DNA from: Sphingobacteriaceae bacterium GW460-11-11-14-LB5
Lineage (GTDB): Bacteria > Bacteroidota > Bacteroidia > Sphingobacteriales > Sphingobacteriaceae
DNA length: 64,000 bases
Direction: 5' to 3'
Assembly (NCBI GenBank): GCA_002151545.1
Contig: CP021237.1
Location: forward strand, 310,001-374,000
Part shown: in pieces, positions 1-8,122 of the stretch
How positions within the stretch are numbered: position 1 is the first letter of the stretch
Layout: the number at the start of each line of letters is the position of its first letter
Program-made: the position numbers and the translations under genes
The notes under the pieces: generated by a model
Seen by the model: the letters and a program-made list of their open reading frames with translations, nothing else
Database searches by the model: none
Told to the model about the DNA's origin: nothing

Positions 1-324
1 ATCTGGAAACGGGTGAACAGCATCTCTGTAGAAACTGTGCTTTACGGTGGAGGCCTGCTCTGTTTACTTTTGGGTACCTGCCACGTATTAAATTATCCGT
101 ACAAAGGATACTGGCCCCATTTTTTGCTATTATCATTTTATATATTTATAGCGCTAAGTGTTGCCATTGTGGTGTTAACCTTAATTACAAAGCCACCAGT
201 GGTACAGGTACAGCCATCACTTCTTGAAACGAAACATCAGGTGGCCGATAGCACGAAACCAATATGGTTAATGTGGCTCGGCCTGGCGGTGATCATAGTT
301 TTAATTTATTTACTTTTCAACTAA
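1..324 (+). CDS. C-terminal fragment of a probable SSS-family sodium/sugar symporter
   Basis: The reading frame is open to the left edge of the window, so this is probably the end of a gene that begins outside; the GTG at 13 is only the first possible internal start. What is seen is two strongly hydrophobic segments (about residues 8-62 with a break, and 85-102) joined by a polar loop, with the chain ending directly after the last membrane helix. Sodium:solute symporters of Bacteroidota often end this way. The gene stops 6 bp before a sugar mutarotase gene on the same strand, which fits a sugar uptake and catabolism operon. The family call is an inference from topology and neighbour; no diagnostic symporter motif lies in the visible part. 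Confidence 0.5.
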   Translation: MWKRVNSISVETVLYGGGLLCLLLGTCHVLNYPYKGYWPHFLLLSFYIFIALSVAIVVLTLITKPPVVQVQPSLLETKHQVADSTKPIWLMWLGLAVIIVLIYLLFN

Positions 325-330
325 ATCAAC

Positions 331-762
331 ATGAAAAATAGCGTTCTTCTGTTTGTATGCATAATTTTTGGATGTACCTTGCTGGGCTGCGGTTTGGCAG
401 GCAATGAAGGTAAAGCGGATGAATATGCCGAAAAAGTATTTGTTGTGAATACCGTTGATAATCAAAAAAAACTGAAGGAATACTTACAGTACCACAAGAA
501 TATATGGCCAGAGGTAGAGGGGGGATTTAAAAAAGCTGGATTTAAAAGTATCAGTCTCTACCGTTTTAACGACCTTATTGTGATGCGGGTTACCTTTCCG
601 AAAGGTGCTGATCTGAATAAAATGAGCCAGTTGTCAGAATCTTTTAGTCCCCGCTGCGCCGAATGGAATAAATTAATGAATAATTATCAGAAGGGCGTTA
701 ACGGTACTTTGCCAGGGCAGAAATGGGTGGAGGTTATTCCTTTTTATAAGTTCAGTAACTAA
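331..762 (+). CDS. L-rhamnose/L-fucose mutarotase family lipoprotein
   Basis: The protein has 143 residues. Residues 1-20 form a lipoprotein signal with lipobox LLGC (Cys20), so it is probably anchored in an envelope membrane. Residues 32-143 match the small dimeric alpha/beta-barrel family that interconverts anomers of L-rhamnose or L-fucose (RhaM, formerly DUF718). The family-type segment YLQYHKNIWPEV carries the conserved His and Trp, and the C-terminal part with NNYQ and PGQKWVEV is typical of the Bacteroidota subgroup. Most RhaM proteins are cytoplasmic and about 105 residues long, so an exported lipoprotein form is unusual. It lies 6 bp after the probable symporter gene, consistent with coupling to uptake. 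Which sugar it acts on cannot be told from the sequence. Confidence 0.8.
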   Translation: MKNSVLLFVCIIFGCTLLGCGLAGNEGKADEYAEKVFVVNTVDNQKKLKEYLQYHKNIWPEVEGGFKKAGFKSISLYRFNDLIVMRVTFPKGADLNKMSQLSESFSPRCAEWNKLMNNYQKGVNGTLPGQKWVEVIPFYKFSN

Positions 763-1629
763 TTAAGCGCTGATTTTATATTGTTTAACAAATTCTCTTG
801 GCGATAAGCCTTTTACATCTTTAAAGTGTTTGTTGAAATTGGAAATGTTATTATAACCACTCTGGTAACAGGTTTCGGTTACATTATAATTGCCTTCCAT
901 TAACAATTTGGCGGCGTGCCCAACCCTTATTTCTTTAATAAACTCTACTAAAGTGCGGTTGGTTTTTTGTTTAAAGAACCTGCAGAAGGCACCTGTAGAC
1001 ATGGGTACAATATCGGCCACATCGTTTAATGAAATATCTTTCTTAAAGTTTTTAAATATATAATCGAAAACGCGGTTAATCTTGTTTGCCTCGTTAGAGG
1101 TTTCAACAATACTGAATGATGGCGAGGAGAGTGTTTTATAAGAATCAGATCCGGCAAGCACATCTAAAAGCTGCAGCATTAAACCCGCCCGGTAAAGGCC
1201 TGTTTCAAACAACATCTCGTTCATGATGGTTTTAACTCTTGCAATGGTTGTGTCTGTAAATAAAATACCTTTTGCCGCATTTTTAAAAAGTTCGTTCAAA
1301 CCAGCTGCCTCAGGTTTGGTTAAGAGTTCCTTCCCCAGGAAATCAGGGAAAAAATGTAACACAATTACCTTAGGCTGCAAACCAGGGTCTACAGTGCTGT
1401 AATATTGCCAGCAATGTGGCAAATAACTTCCCAAAAGAACGAGCTCTGTTCCGCTGAAGTCTTCAATATGATCGCCTACAAAACGTTTTCCACAGCAATT
1501 TTCGATCAGGGCGATTTCAAAATTAACATGTGATTTTAATGAGGCGTATTTTTTTATTTCCAGTATTTCCGAACGTACCGTAAAGGACTGATCGGGCGGA
1601 AAAGTGAAGTTCTCATAAATATACTGCAT
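763..1629 (-). CDS. AraC-family transcriptional regulator
   Basis: The C-terminal 100 residues form the double helix-turn-helix of AraC/XylS proteins, with the block starting DISLNDVADIVPMSTGAF and the family signature ending GLSPREFVKQY. The N-terminal 180 residues resemble a cupin-type effector domain. I start at the ATG at 1629 (288 aa, a usual length, beginning MQYIYENF); the frame is open back to 1734, but the extra 35 residues look unlike a conserved N-terminus. Its stop codon directly abuts the stop of the convergent mutarotase gene with no spacer. A sugar-responsive role for the symporter and mutarotase genes is inferred from position only. Confidence 0.85.
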   Translation of the reverse strand: MQYIYENFTFPPDQSFTVRSEILEIKKYASLKSHVNFEIALIENCCGKRFVGDHIEDFSGTELVLLGSYLPHCWQYYSTVDPGLQPKVIVLHFFPDFLGKELLTKPEAAGLNELFKNAAKGILFTDTTIARVKTIMNEMLFETGLYRAGLMLQLLDVLAGSDSYKTLSSPSFSIVETSNEANKINRVFDYIFKNFKKDISLNDVADIVPMSTGAFCRFFKQKTNRTLVEFIKEIRVGHAAKLLMEGNYNVTETCYQSGYNNISNFNKHFKDVKGLSPREFVKQYKISA

Positions 1630-1991
1630 GCTGGTTAGTTTTTTTTGGTCAACCGAGAGCGTTTGGTGTATTAAATATACCCTAATATTTTCGCGAAAAT
1701 AAGCAAATGCAAAAAAAACATCAGAAATAATCAAATTAATGGTAGTTGCGTCAGGTTATTCTCCTGAGTTTAGCCGCAAGAGGGAAAATCGTTGAAACTA
1801 ATATTCAAAAGCATAATTATGGTGAAACTGGCGGAATCCTGCTAGCAATTTTACAAAAAAATTAATCCCGGCGACCGTTTATGTCAATGCAGCGGGATGA
1901 AATACTGCCTGCCTGCATTTTTAATTTAGCCGATAAGATCATATTGCTGAACTTCAGGATTCATCTACTTCTTTCTAACTTAACCAAACAC

Positions 1992-2243
1992 ATGATGAAA
2001 AGAGCAAAAAATACCTACACTACCGATGAGAACATCATAGAAAGTGCTATGCCTGCAGGAATAAGTATCAGTAGAAATTTATCTATTGACCAGCTGGAAG
2101 CTTTAAGAGAAGGGCAGTTAGTCACCGACGAAAAGGGGATGTCTGCCATTTTATTGAATGTGGAGATTAAAAGCCACCTAACCGAAAAACATGTATACCT
2201 CAAACTTTCCTCTTGTCCGAAAACGATTCTCATTATCAAATAA
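1992..2243 (+). CDS. Small protein of unknown function
   Basis: About 83 residues beginning MMKRAKNTYTTDENIIES. The open frame extends upstream to 1881, but that part has no family-like features and the paired ATGs at 1992/1995 look like the better start. No signal peptide, membrane segment or known motif is seen. A counter-strand frame exists over the same bases but is less protein-like. A weak hairpin with a short T run follows at 2279. I do not recognise the family; the gene call rests on composition and isolation between two regulators. Confidence 0.45.
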   Translation: MMKRAKNTYTTDENIIESAMPAGISISRNLSIDQLEALREGQLVTDEKGMSAILLNVEIKSHLTEKHVYLKLSSCPKTILIIK

Positions 2244-2278
2244 CCATTTAACGATTGTTGTAAGTATTGAGCCTGGAA

Positions 2279-2310
2279 GCTCCGCTTAGATTTTCCGCTG
2301 GAGCGCTTTT
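2279..2310 (+). terminator. Possible weak intrinsic terminator
   Basis: GCTCC at 2279-2283 pairs with GGAGC at 2300-2304 around a 16-base loop, and a short T run follows at 2307-2310. It would separate the small unknown gene from the GntR-led operon. The stem is only 5 bp, so this is tentative. Confidence 0.3.
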
Positions 2311-2371
2311 CTATTTTATTAACACGCTTAAGGCCAATAAAAAGACCATTTTACAGGCTTTAATTTTTTTA

Positions 2372-2400
2372 TTGAAATGTGGTAAAATGTTATAAATTTG
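2372..2400 (+). promoter_or_regulatory. Bacteroidota-type promoter of the GntR-led operon
   Basis: TAAATTTG at 2393-2400 matches the Bacteroidota -7 consensus TAnnTTTG, and TTG at 2372-2374 stands at the -33 position with an 18-bp spacer. Transcription would start near 2405-2407, right at the first ATG of the regulator gene. This favours the in-frame ATG at 2417 as the true start, or else a leaderless message. Confidence 0.55.
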
Positions 2401-2416
2401 TAATATGTATGAACAT

Positions 2417-3157
2417 ATGAACAAAATATCTCAGTTGGATCATGATAGTAAAGTACCACTGCATTATCAGGCAGAAGAGCAATTGAGAAAATTAATTCAG
2501 CTTCCTGAGTTTAGTAATGGAGAGTTATTTCCAAAAGAAACGGATTTGGCCATGCGATGGGGAATCTCCAGAAATACACTCCGACAGGCCATCAACAACC
2601 TGGTAAACGAGGGATTACTGGAACGGAAAAAGCGAGTGGGAACAAGGGTTACACAACGAAAAATAACGACTAACCTAACGAACTGGATGAGTTTCACACA
2701 TGAAATGGAAGATATGGGATTGATTTTTAAAAATCTCGTACTCGATGTGCAGAAAAAAAAGGCCAGTGAAGAAGTATCAAAATATTTGCAGATCGAAGCC
2801 GATACCGATGTAATCTGTCTTAAACGTATCCGCAGTATTGATGAAAGTCCGATGGTGTGTTTCGAATCTTACTTTCATCCCCGTATCGGGCTCTCTGAAG
2901 ATGAAGATTTTAAAAAGCCTTTATACGACCTACTGGATATGGACCACAATATTGTTCCCATGTATTCTCAGGAAGAAATAAAGGCGATCGCTGCTACAGC
3001 GGAAATAGCCGATCTGCTGGGCATAAAAAAGGGTTTACCTGTGCTGGAAAGGAAAAGATTGGTGCTCGATGCAGGCAGAAAGCCCATAGAGTACAATATC
3101 TGCTACTACCGTAACGATTGGTTTACCTATAGTATTGAAATTAAGCGTTCGGTGTAA
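2417..3157 (+). CDS. GntR-family (HutC/UTRA) transcriptional regulator
   Basis: Residues 10-75 form a GntR winged helix-turn-helix: PLHYQAEEQLRKLI, then RWGISRNTLRQAINNLVNEG, then the wing KKRVGTRV. Residues 95-240 fit a UTRA ligand-binding domain, which in this subfamily binds a sugar phosphate or small metabolite. I prefer the ATG at 2417 over 2405 because a promoter -7 box ends at 2400. The stop lies 2 bp before the sugar kinase/isomerase fusion gene, so the two are certainly co-transcribed. The regulator most likely controls its own operon for alpha-mannoside use, with a phosphorylated sugar such as mannose-6-phosphate as a plausible but unproven effector. Confidence 0.9.
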   Translation: MNKISQLDHDSKVPLHYQAEEQLRKLIQLPEFSNGELFPKETDLAMRWGISRNTLRQAINNLVNEGLLERKKRVGTRVTQRKITTNLTNWMSFTHEMEDMGLIFKNLVLDVQKKKASEEVSKYLQIEADTDVICLKRIRSIDESPMVCFESYFHPRIGLSEDEDFKKPLYDLLDMDHNIVPMYSQEEIKAIAATAEIADLLGIKKGLPVLERKRLVLDAGRKPIEYNICYYRNDWFTYSIEIKRSV

Positions 3158-3159
3158 AA

Positions 3160-5838
3160 ATGGCAAACCATCAAAAATTTGGGATCGATGTAGGCGGAAG
3201 TCATGTCACAATAAGTGTCATTGATGTAAATAACCCATTGCAAACATCCTCGGCTCTGGTACGAAAAGATCTTGACGCATTCGATACAGGATTTAACATT
3301 GTAGCCACGATTGGTAAGGGGATCAGGGAAGTGATGACGAAAGCGGGGATTGTGCCTGATGCGGTTGGAATTGCTTTTCCGGGGCCTTTTAATTATGAGA
3401 AAGGGGTGAGCACCATAGCCGGCGTAGGCGGGAAATTTGAACATACATTCGGAATTCATCTGCAACAGGCATTAGCAGATTATACAGGTTTAACCCATAC
3501 AGCATTTGTTTTTTCAAATGATGCACATTGTTTTGCTGAAGGAACTTATAACCGCCATCAACTGAATAGTAAAAAAACGGTGTTTTTAACATTGGGGACG
3601 GGTTTTGGCTCTGCATTTATGGAGAACGGAACACTGCTTACCCAACATCCGGCATTGCCTGCTTCGGGCGCTTTTTACGATCAGAATTTTTTAGATGCCA
3701 AAGCTGATGATTATTTTTCTGTGCGCTGGTTCCTGAATGAATACAAAACATTAAGTGGTAGAGAAGCAACATCCGTTAAAGATATTGCCTTCATGAACAG
3801 TGAACTTTCACTTTCTATTTTCGAGCAGTTCGGCACCAATTTAAGCGCTTTTTTACATAGCTGGTTAGCGCACTTCGAATGTGATGAATTGGTTATCGGC
3901 GGCAATATTGCAAAAGCCAGTTCACTATTTCTTACACCACTAAAAGAAGGCTTAAAGCACCTGAATAAAGCAATAAAAATTACTTTCTGCAATGATACCG
4001 AGGAATGTATTTTAACCGGAGCAGCTGTTATTGCAGGCAAAAAAACAAATATTTACATGGATACTGATCAGAAATTAAAAAGAAAAACAACTCAACCCGT
4101 TTTACCACTAAAAGCAGTTGTAACCAATCATTCGGGCTACGAAGTTTTTCCGTCATTTCATTCCGATGCCGGGGTTTACGCAGGTTTTGATACCCTTGCT
4201 GATAAAATAGATCAGGAAAAAACCATCATCATCGACGGGTTTGAAGGTGTTTTATGGGAGGAGTTCAGGACACAGTTACATGCATATTTGCTTTCGAAAA
4301 ACAGAAAAGTATTTTGGTACGATATCAATTCTTGTCTCAAACCTACTGCGGAGATCGATGCGATGGTAAGCGCCAATTTAAATGGAACTGATCCGGTTTT
4401 TGGGAATAAATATCAGGGCAGTCTGTCTGATTTTTTTGATCTGCAGAAACTGGAAATGTTGCAGCCCGATCCATCAGTTGACCTGTGTATCCTCTATGGA
4501 ACCGGCGCCGAACTGGCTAATTGGAAAGGATTATTGCTATATGTTGATGTGCCCAAAAATGAAATTCAATATAGAATGAGGGCTGGTGCAGCAAAAAATA
4601 TGGGCTGTACAGAGTTGGCTGATCAGACGCAAATGTACAAACGGGCTTATTTTGTAGACTGGCCTGTATTGAATAAACATAAAGAACAGTTGCTTTCCAA
4701 AATGGATGTGATTGTTGATGAACAGCGCGTGACTGAAATTACATGGATGTGCGGTGATGATTTCAGAAATACTTTACATCAAATGCTCAAGCAGCCGCTT
4801 CGCGCACGACCTTGGTTTGAGGCCGGTATTTGGGGCGGGAACTGGATGAAAAAGCACATTAAAGGACTTAACGAGGAGGAAATAAACTACGCCTGGTCTT
4901 TTGAACTGATTACGCCTGAAAATGGAATTGTGATCGAGGGCAATCAATATCTACTCGAAGTATCATTCGATTTTCTGTTATTTTATAATAATGAGAAACT
5001 TTTGGGAAAAGCAGCCCGAAGGTTTGGAACAGAATTTCCGATCCGTTTTGATTTTCTGGATACCTATGACGGCGGCAATCTTTCAATTCAATGCCATCCG
5101 CGTACAGCTTATATCAAAGAGAATTTTGGCGAAAATTTCACACAGGATGAAACCTATTATATCCTGGATTGTGAGCCTGATGCCGATGTTTATTTGGGTT
5201 TTCAGGAAGATATTAATCCGGATGAATTTAAAACGGCCTTACTGGACGCACAAAATAAAGGCATCGAAATGGATGCCGAAAAATATGTGCAGAAATTTAA
5301 GGCCAACAAGCATGATCTCTTTCTCATTCCAAATGGAACTGTTCATGCATCGGGAAAGAATAATATGGTACTGGAGATCAGCAGTACGCCATACATCTTC
5401 ACTTTCAAAATGTACGATTGGTTGCGACTGGGCTTAAATGGCAAACCCCGTCCAATTAATATAGAACACGCTTTTAAGAACCTTTATTTTGACCGAAAAG
5501 GCGATTATGTTTCGCAGGAGCTAATTTCTAAACAACAGGTAGCAACCGAATGGGATAATGGAAGGAAGTTATCACTTTCAACCCATCAGGAACATTTTTA
5601 TGCGGTAGATCGATACGAGTTTGTTGGAGAAACGGTTATTAGCACCAATGGCCAATGTCATATTTGCATGCTGGTTGAAGGGGAAGCGGTAACAGTTATT
5701 ACAGGCAATACAACCAGCCAGTTCAGCTACGCCGAAACTTTTGTCATACCTGCAGCCATAAGCCAGTATACCGTTCGGTACCAGGGAGTGCAAAAAGCCT
5801 TTTTGGTTGTGGCGTATGTAAAAGAAGATTGTTGTTGA
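3160..5838 (+). CDS. Fusion: ROK-type sugar kinase, unknown middle domain, class I mannose-6-phosphate isomerase
   Basis: One uninterrupted 892-residue chain joins two consecutive steps of mannose catabolism. Residues 1-295 are a ROK sugar kinase: phosphate loop DVGGSH (10-15), catalytic pair Asn120-Asp121, second nucleotide loop GTGFG (146-150) and IGGNI (246-250). The usual ROK zinc motif CxCGxxGC is missing. Residues about 353-545 form a domain I cannot name; a similar N-terminal part occurs in long Bacteroidota isomerases. Residues about 550-892 are a cupin-type mannose-6-phosphate isomerase, with likely metal ligands Gln644, His646, Glu664 and His729. The expected flow is mannose to mannose-6-phosphate to fructose-6-phosphate in the cytoplasm, which suits the GH38 enzymes downstream. 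Kinase specificity for mannose is inferred from the fusion. Confidence 0.85.
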   Translation: MANHQKFGIDVGGSHVTISVIDVNNPLQTSSALVRKDLDAFDTGFNIVATIGKGIREVMTKAGIVPDAVGIAFPGPFNYEKGVSTIAGVGGKFEHTFGIHLQQALADYTGLTHTAFVFSNDAHCFAEGTYNRHQLNSKKTVFLTLGTGFGSAFMENGTLLTQHPALPASGAFYDQNFLDAKADDYFSVRWFLNEYKTLSGREATSVKDIAFMNSELSLSIFEQFGTNLSAFLHSWLAHFECDELVIGGNIAKASSLFLTPLKEGLKHLNKAIKITFCNDTEECILTGAAVIAGKKTNIYMDTDQKLKRKTTQPVLPLKAVVTNHSGYEVFPSFHSDAGVYAGFDTLADKIDQEKTIIIDGFEGVLWEEFRTQLHAYLLSKNRKVFWYDINSCLKPTAEIDAMVSANLNGTDPVFGNKYQGSLSDFFDLQKLEMLQPDPSVDLCILYGTGAELANWKGLLLYVDVPKNEIQYRMRAGAAKNMGCTELADQTQMYKRAYFVDWPVLNKHKEQLLSKMDVIVDEQRVTEITWMCGDDFRNTLHQMLKQPLRARPWFEAGIWGGNWMKKHIKGLNEEEINYAWSFELITPENGIVIEGNQYLLEVSFDFLLFYNNEKLLGKAARRFGTEFPIRFDFLDTYDGGNLSIQCHPRTAYIKENFGENFTQDETYYILDCEPDADVYLGFQEDINPDEFKTALLDAQNKGIEMDAEKYVQKFKANKHDLFLIPNGTVHASGKNNMVLEISSTPYIFTFKMYDWLRLGLNGKPRPINIEHAFKNLYFDRKGDYVSQELISKQQVATEWDNGRKLSLSTHQEHFYAVDRYEFVGETVISTNGQCHICMLVEGEAVTVITGNTTSQFSYAETFVIPAAISQYTVRYQGVQKAFLVVAYVKEDCC

Positions 5839-5887
5839 AAGCTAACCAAATCATCAATTAAAAAAACAACCAAATAACCAAACCATT

Positions 5888-7276
5888 ATGAGAAAACAAG
5901 GAGCAAATTATTTTATCTTCCTAATCACGCTTATTGCGGCATTAGGTGGTTTTTTATTCGGCTTTGATATGGCCGTGGTCAGCGGTATCATCGAGCCTTT
6001 AAAGTCGCAATATGGATTGTCGTCCGCACAGGAAGGATTATTTGTATCCTGCGCTTTATTGGGCTGCATTGTGGGGGTATCCTTTTCGGGTTACCTCAGC
6101 GATAAAGTTGGCAGAAGAAAAGTCTTGTTTTTGGCTGCCATATTATTTTTAGTGAGTGCGGTTGGTTTTGCATTTTCAGTAGCTTATCCTGTATTAATTT
6201 TCTTCCGGGTGCTGGCCGGTATGGGGGTGGGTGTGGCTTCTAATGTATCGCCACTGTATATTTCTGAAGTAGCCCCTTCACAAAAGAGAGGTCGTTTAGT
6301 CGTTTTTTATCAGCTGGCCATAACCATAGGTATTTTAGCAGCTTATATCAGCAATTTATTCTTGCAACGTTACGCCACTGTCCATGCGGGTGCCGGCGAG
6401 GGTATATTACACTGGTTATTTGTAGAAAATGTTTGGCGTGGAATGTTTATTGTTGGGGTTGTTCCGGCAGCTGCATTTTGTTTGTTATTGTTAATTGTGC
6501 CCGAAAGCCCAAGATGGTTGGTGCAATATGGCAGAAATGAAGAGGCTTTAAACACGCTGATCAAAATAAACGGAGCGGAAACAGGCCGTTTAGAACTCGA
6601 TTCCATTAAAGAAATGGCCAGTCAAAAATCGGGTGGTTATAAAGAGCTGATGCGTTTGCCTTTAAGTAAACTGCTCGCACTGGCTACCATTCTTACGGCC
6701 TTATCACAGTTTAGTGGAATTAATGGCGTTATTTTTTATGGCCCGACCATTTTAAAATCAGCAGGTATTGTAACCAGCGACGCGCTGTTTTACCAGGTCA
6801 TATTAGGATCGGCCAATGTGCTGTTTACTTTTATTGCCATTTCAAAAGTAGATACCTGGGGACGCAGGCCTTTATACATCATCGGTTCATTGTGTGCAGC
6901 AGGTGCTTTGGCTTTAACGGGTTTTTGCTTTTTAATGGACATCACCGGATGGTTCATGTTATTTAGTATTATTCTGTTTCTCCTGTTCTTCGCGTTCTCA
7001 CTAGGTCCGTTAAAATTTGTAATCTCTACAGAAATATTCCCCACGCACATCAGAGGGACAGCTTTATCGATGTGTATTATGACCATGTGGGTTTCAGATT
7101 GGGTTGTCAACATGTTATTCCCAATCATGAGGGATGGCCTGGGTATTGCAACTACCTTTTTCATCTTCTCGTTCTTCTGTATCCTGTCCTTCTTGTATGC
7201 CAAGAAAAAGTTGTTTGAAACCAAAGGGAAAAGTCTGGAAGAAATTGAAAAAGCCTGGAATTCGGAAGTAAAATAG
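5888..7276 (+). CDS. MFS sugar porter (sugar:proton symporter family)
   Basis: A 462-residue, 12-helix transporter with the sugar porter signatures in order: GFLFGFDMAVVSG in helix 1, GYLSDKVGRRK in the loop between helices 2 and 3, PESPRWLV after helix 6, FPTHIRGTALS in the second half, and ETKGKSLEEIE at the C-terminus. It belongs to the same family as XylE and the GLUT transporters and should bring a monosaccharide across the inner membrane. Its place between the kinase/isomerase fusion and a sugar isomerase suggests mannose or a close relative. The next gene starts 3 bp after its stop. Confidence 0.9.
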   Translation: MRKQGANYFIFLITLIAALGGFLFGFDMAVVSGIIEPLKSQYGLSSAQEGLFVSCALLGCIVGVSFSGYLSDKVGRRKVLFLAAILFLVSAVGFAFSVAYPVLIFFRVLAGMGVGVASNVSPLYISEVAPSQKRGRLVVFYQLAITIGILAAYISNLFLQRYATVHAGAGEGILHWLFVENVWRGMFIVGVVPAAAFCLLLLIVPESPRWLVQYGRNEEALNTLIKINGAETGRLELDSIKEMASQKSGGYKELMRLPLSKLLALATILTALSQFSGINGVIFYGPTILKSAGIVTSDALFYQVILGSANVLFTFIAISKVDTWGRRPLYIIGSLCAAGALALTGFCFLMDITGWFMLFSIILFLLFFAFSLGPLKFVISTEIFPTHIRGTALSMCIMTMWVSDWVVNMLFPIMRDGLGIATTFFIFSFFCILSFLYAKKKLFETKGKSLEEIEKAWNSEVK

Positions 7277-7279
7277 ATC

Positions 7280-8095
7280 ATGAAGATACAATTCTATTAT
7301 CCGCGCTGGGGTTCTGAAAATATCAATTGGGATCAGTTTTGCCATGATGTAAAAGAGGCAGGATACGACGGTGTTGAAGCTCCTGTTCCTGAAAATTCAG
7401 ATGAGCAAAACATCATGATCACTGCACTGAAAAAATATAAGCTGCTTTTGATTGCGCAGTATTATCAATCTTTCGAAAAGGATTTTGAAAAACATAAAGC
7501 TAACTATACAAAATATTTACGCTTTTATGCTTCGCTACAACCAGTAAAGATAAACGCACAAACGGGAAAGGATTATTTCAGTTTTGAGCAGAATGCCGAA
7601 CTGTTTGCTATTGCAGATGCAGTAACTCACGAAACCGGGATTACCACATGTCATGAAACGCATCGTAATAAAGCATTGTTTGCCGCTCATATAACGCATG
7701 ATTTTTTAAAAAAACTTCCTGATTTAAAAATAACAGCCGATTTTTCTCATTGGTGTAATGTAGCCGAGAGTTTATTGGAAGATCAGGAAGAGGCCCTTGC
7801 TTTGGCGTGTAAACAGGTTGAACATCTCCATTCGAGAATAGGTCATTCACAAAGTGCACAAGTAATAGATCCACGGCTGCCAGAGTTTAAAGCCGAGTTA
7901 AATGCCCATTTTAACTGGTGGGATGCCATTGTAAAAGCGTATCATGATAATAAAAAAGAGGTGTTAACCATCACCACTGAATTTGGTCCTGCTCCATACA
8001 TGGTTCATTTACCCGCTACCAATATGCCGATAGCCAATCAGTGGGATATCAATTTGTATATGATGCAGTTACTAAAGGAGAGATATTGTAAATAG
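7280..8095 (+). CDS. TIM-barrel sugar (phosphate) isomerase/epimerase
   Basis: The 271-residue protein fits the xylose isomerase-like TIM-barrel superfamily. Probable metal-binding positions are the Glu in TCHETHRN (about residue 119), the residues of ADFSHWCNV, the His of HSRIGHSQ, and the Glu of TTEFGP near the end. It has no signal peptide, so it is cytoplasmic. Proteins of this group isomerise or epimerise free or phosphorylated sugars, or convert keto-sugar derivatives. The operon context points to processing a sugar released by the glycosidases, but the substrate cannot be read from the sequence. It is separated from the porter gene by 3 bp. Confidence 0.8.
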   Translation: MKIQFYYPRWGSENINWDQFCHDVKEAGYDGVEAPVPENSDEQNIMITALKKYKLLLIAQYYQSFEKDFEKHKANYTKYLRFYASLQPVKINAQTGKDYFSFEQNAELFAIADAVTHETGITTCHETHRNKALFAAHITHDFLKKLPDLKITADFSHWCNVAESLLEDQEEALALACKQVEHLHSRIGHSQSAQVIDPRLPEFKAELNAHFNWWDAIVKAYHDNKKEVLTITTEFGPAPYMVHLPATNMPIANQWDINLYMMQLLKERYCK

Positions 8096-8122
8096 TTGAT
8101 TTTAAGCTTTAAGAAAAATAAT

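Noticed and set aside
2015..2239. Minus-strand gene opposite the small protein gene
   Set aside because: It lies entirely antisense to a frame with better composition and start; no motif supports it.
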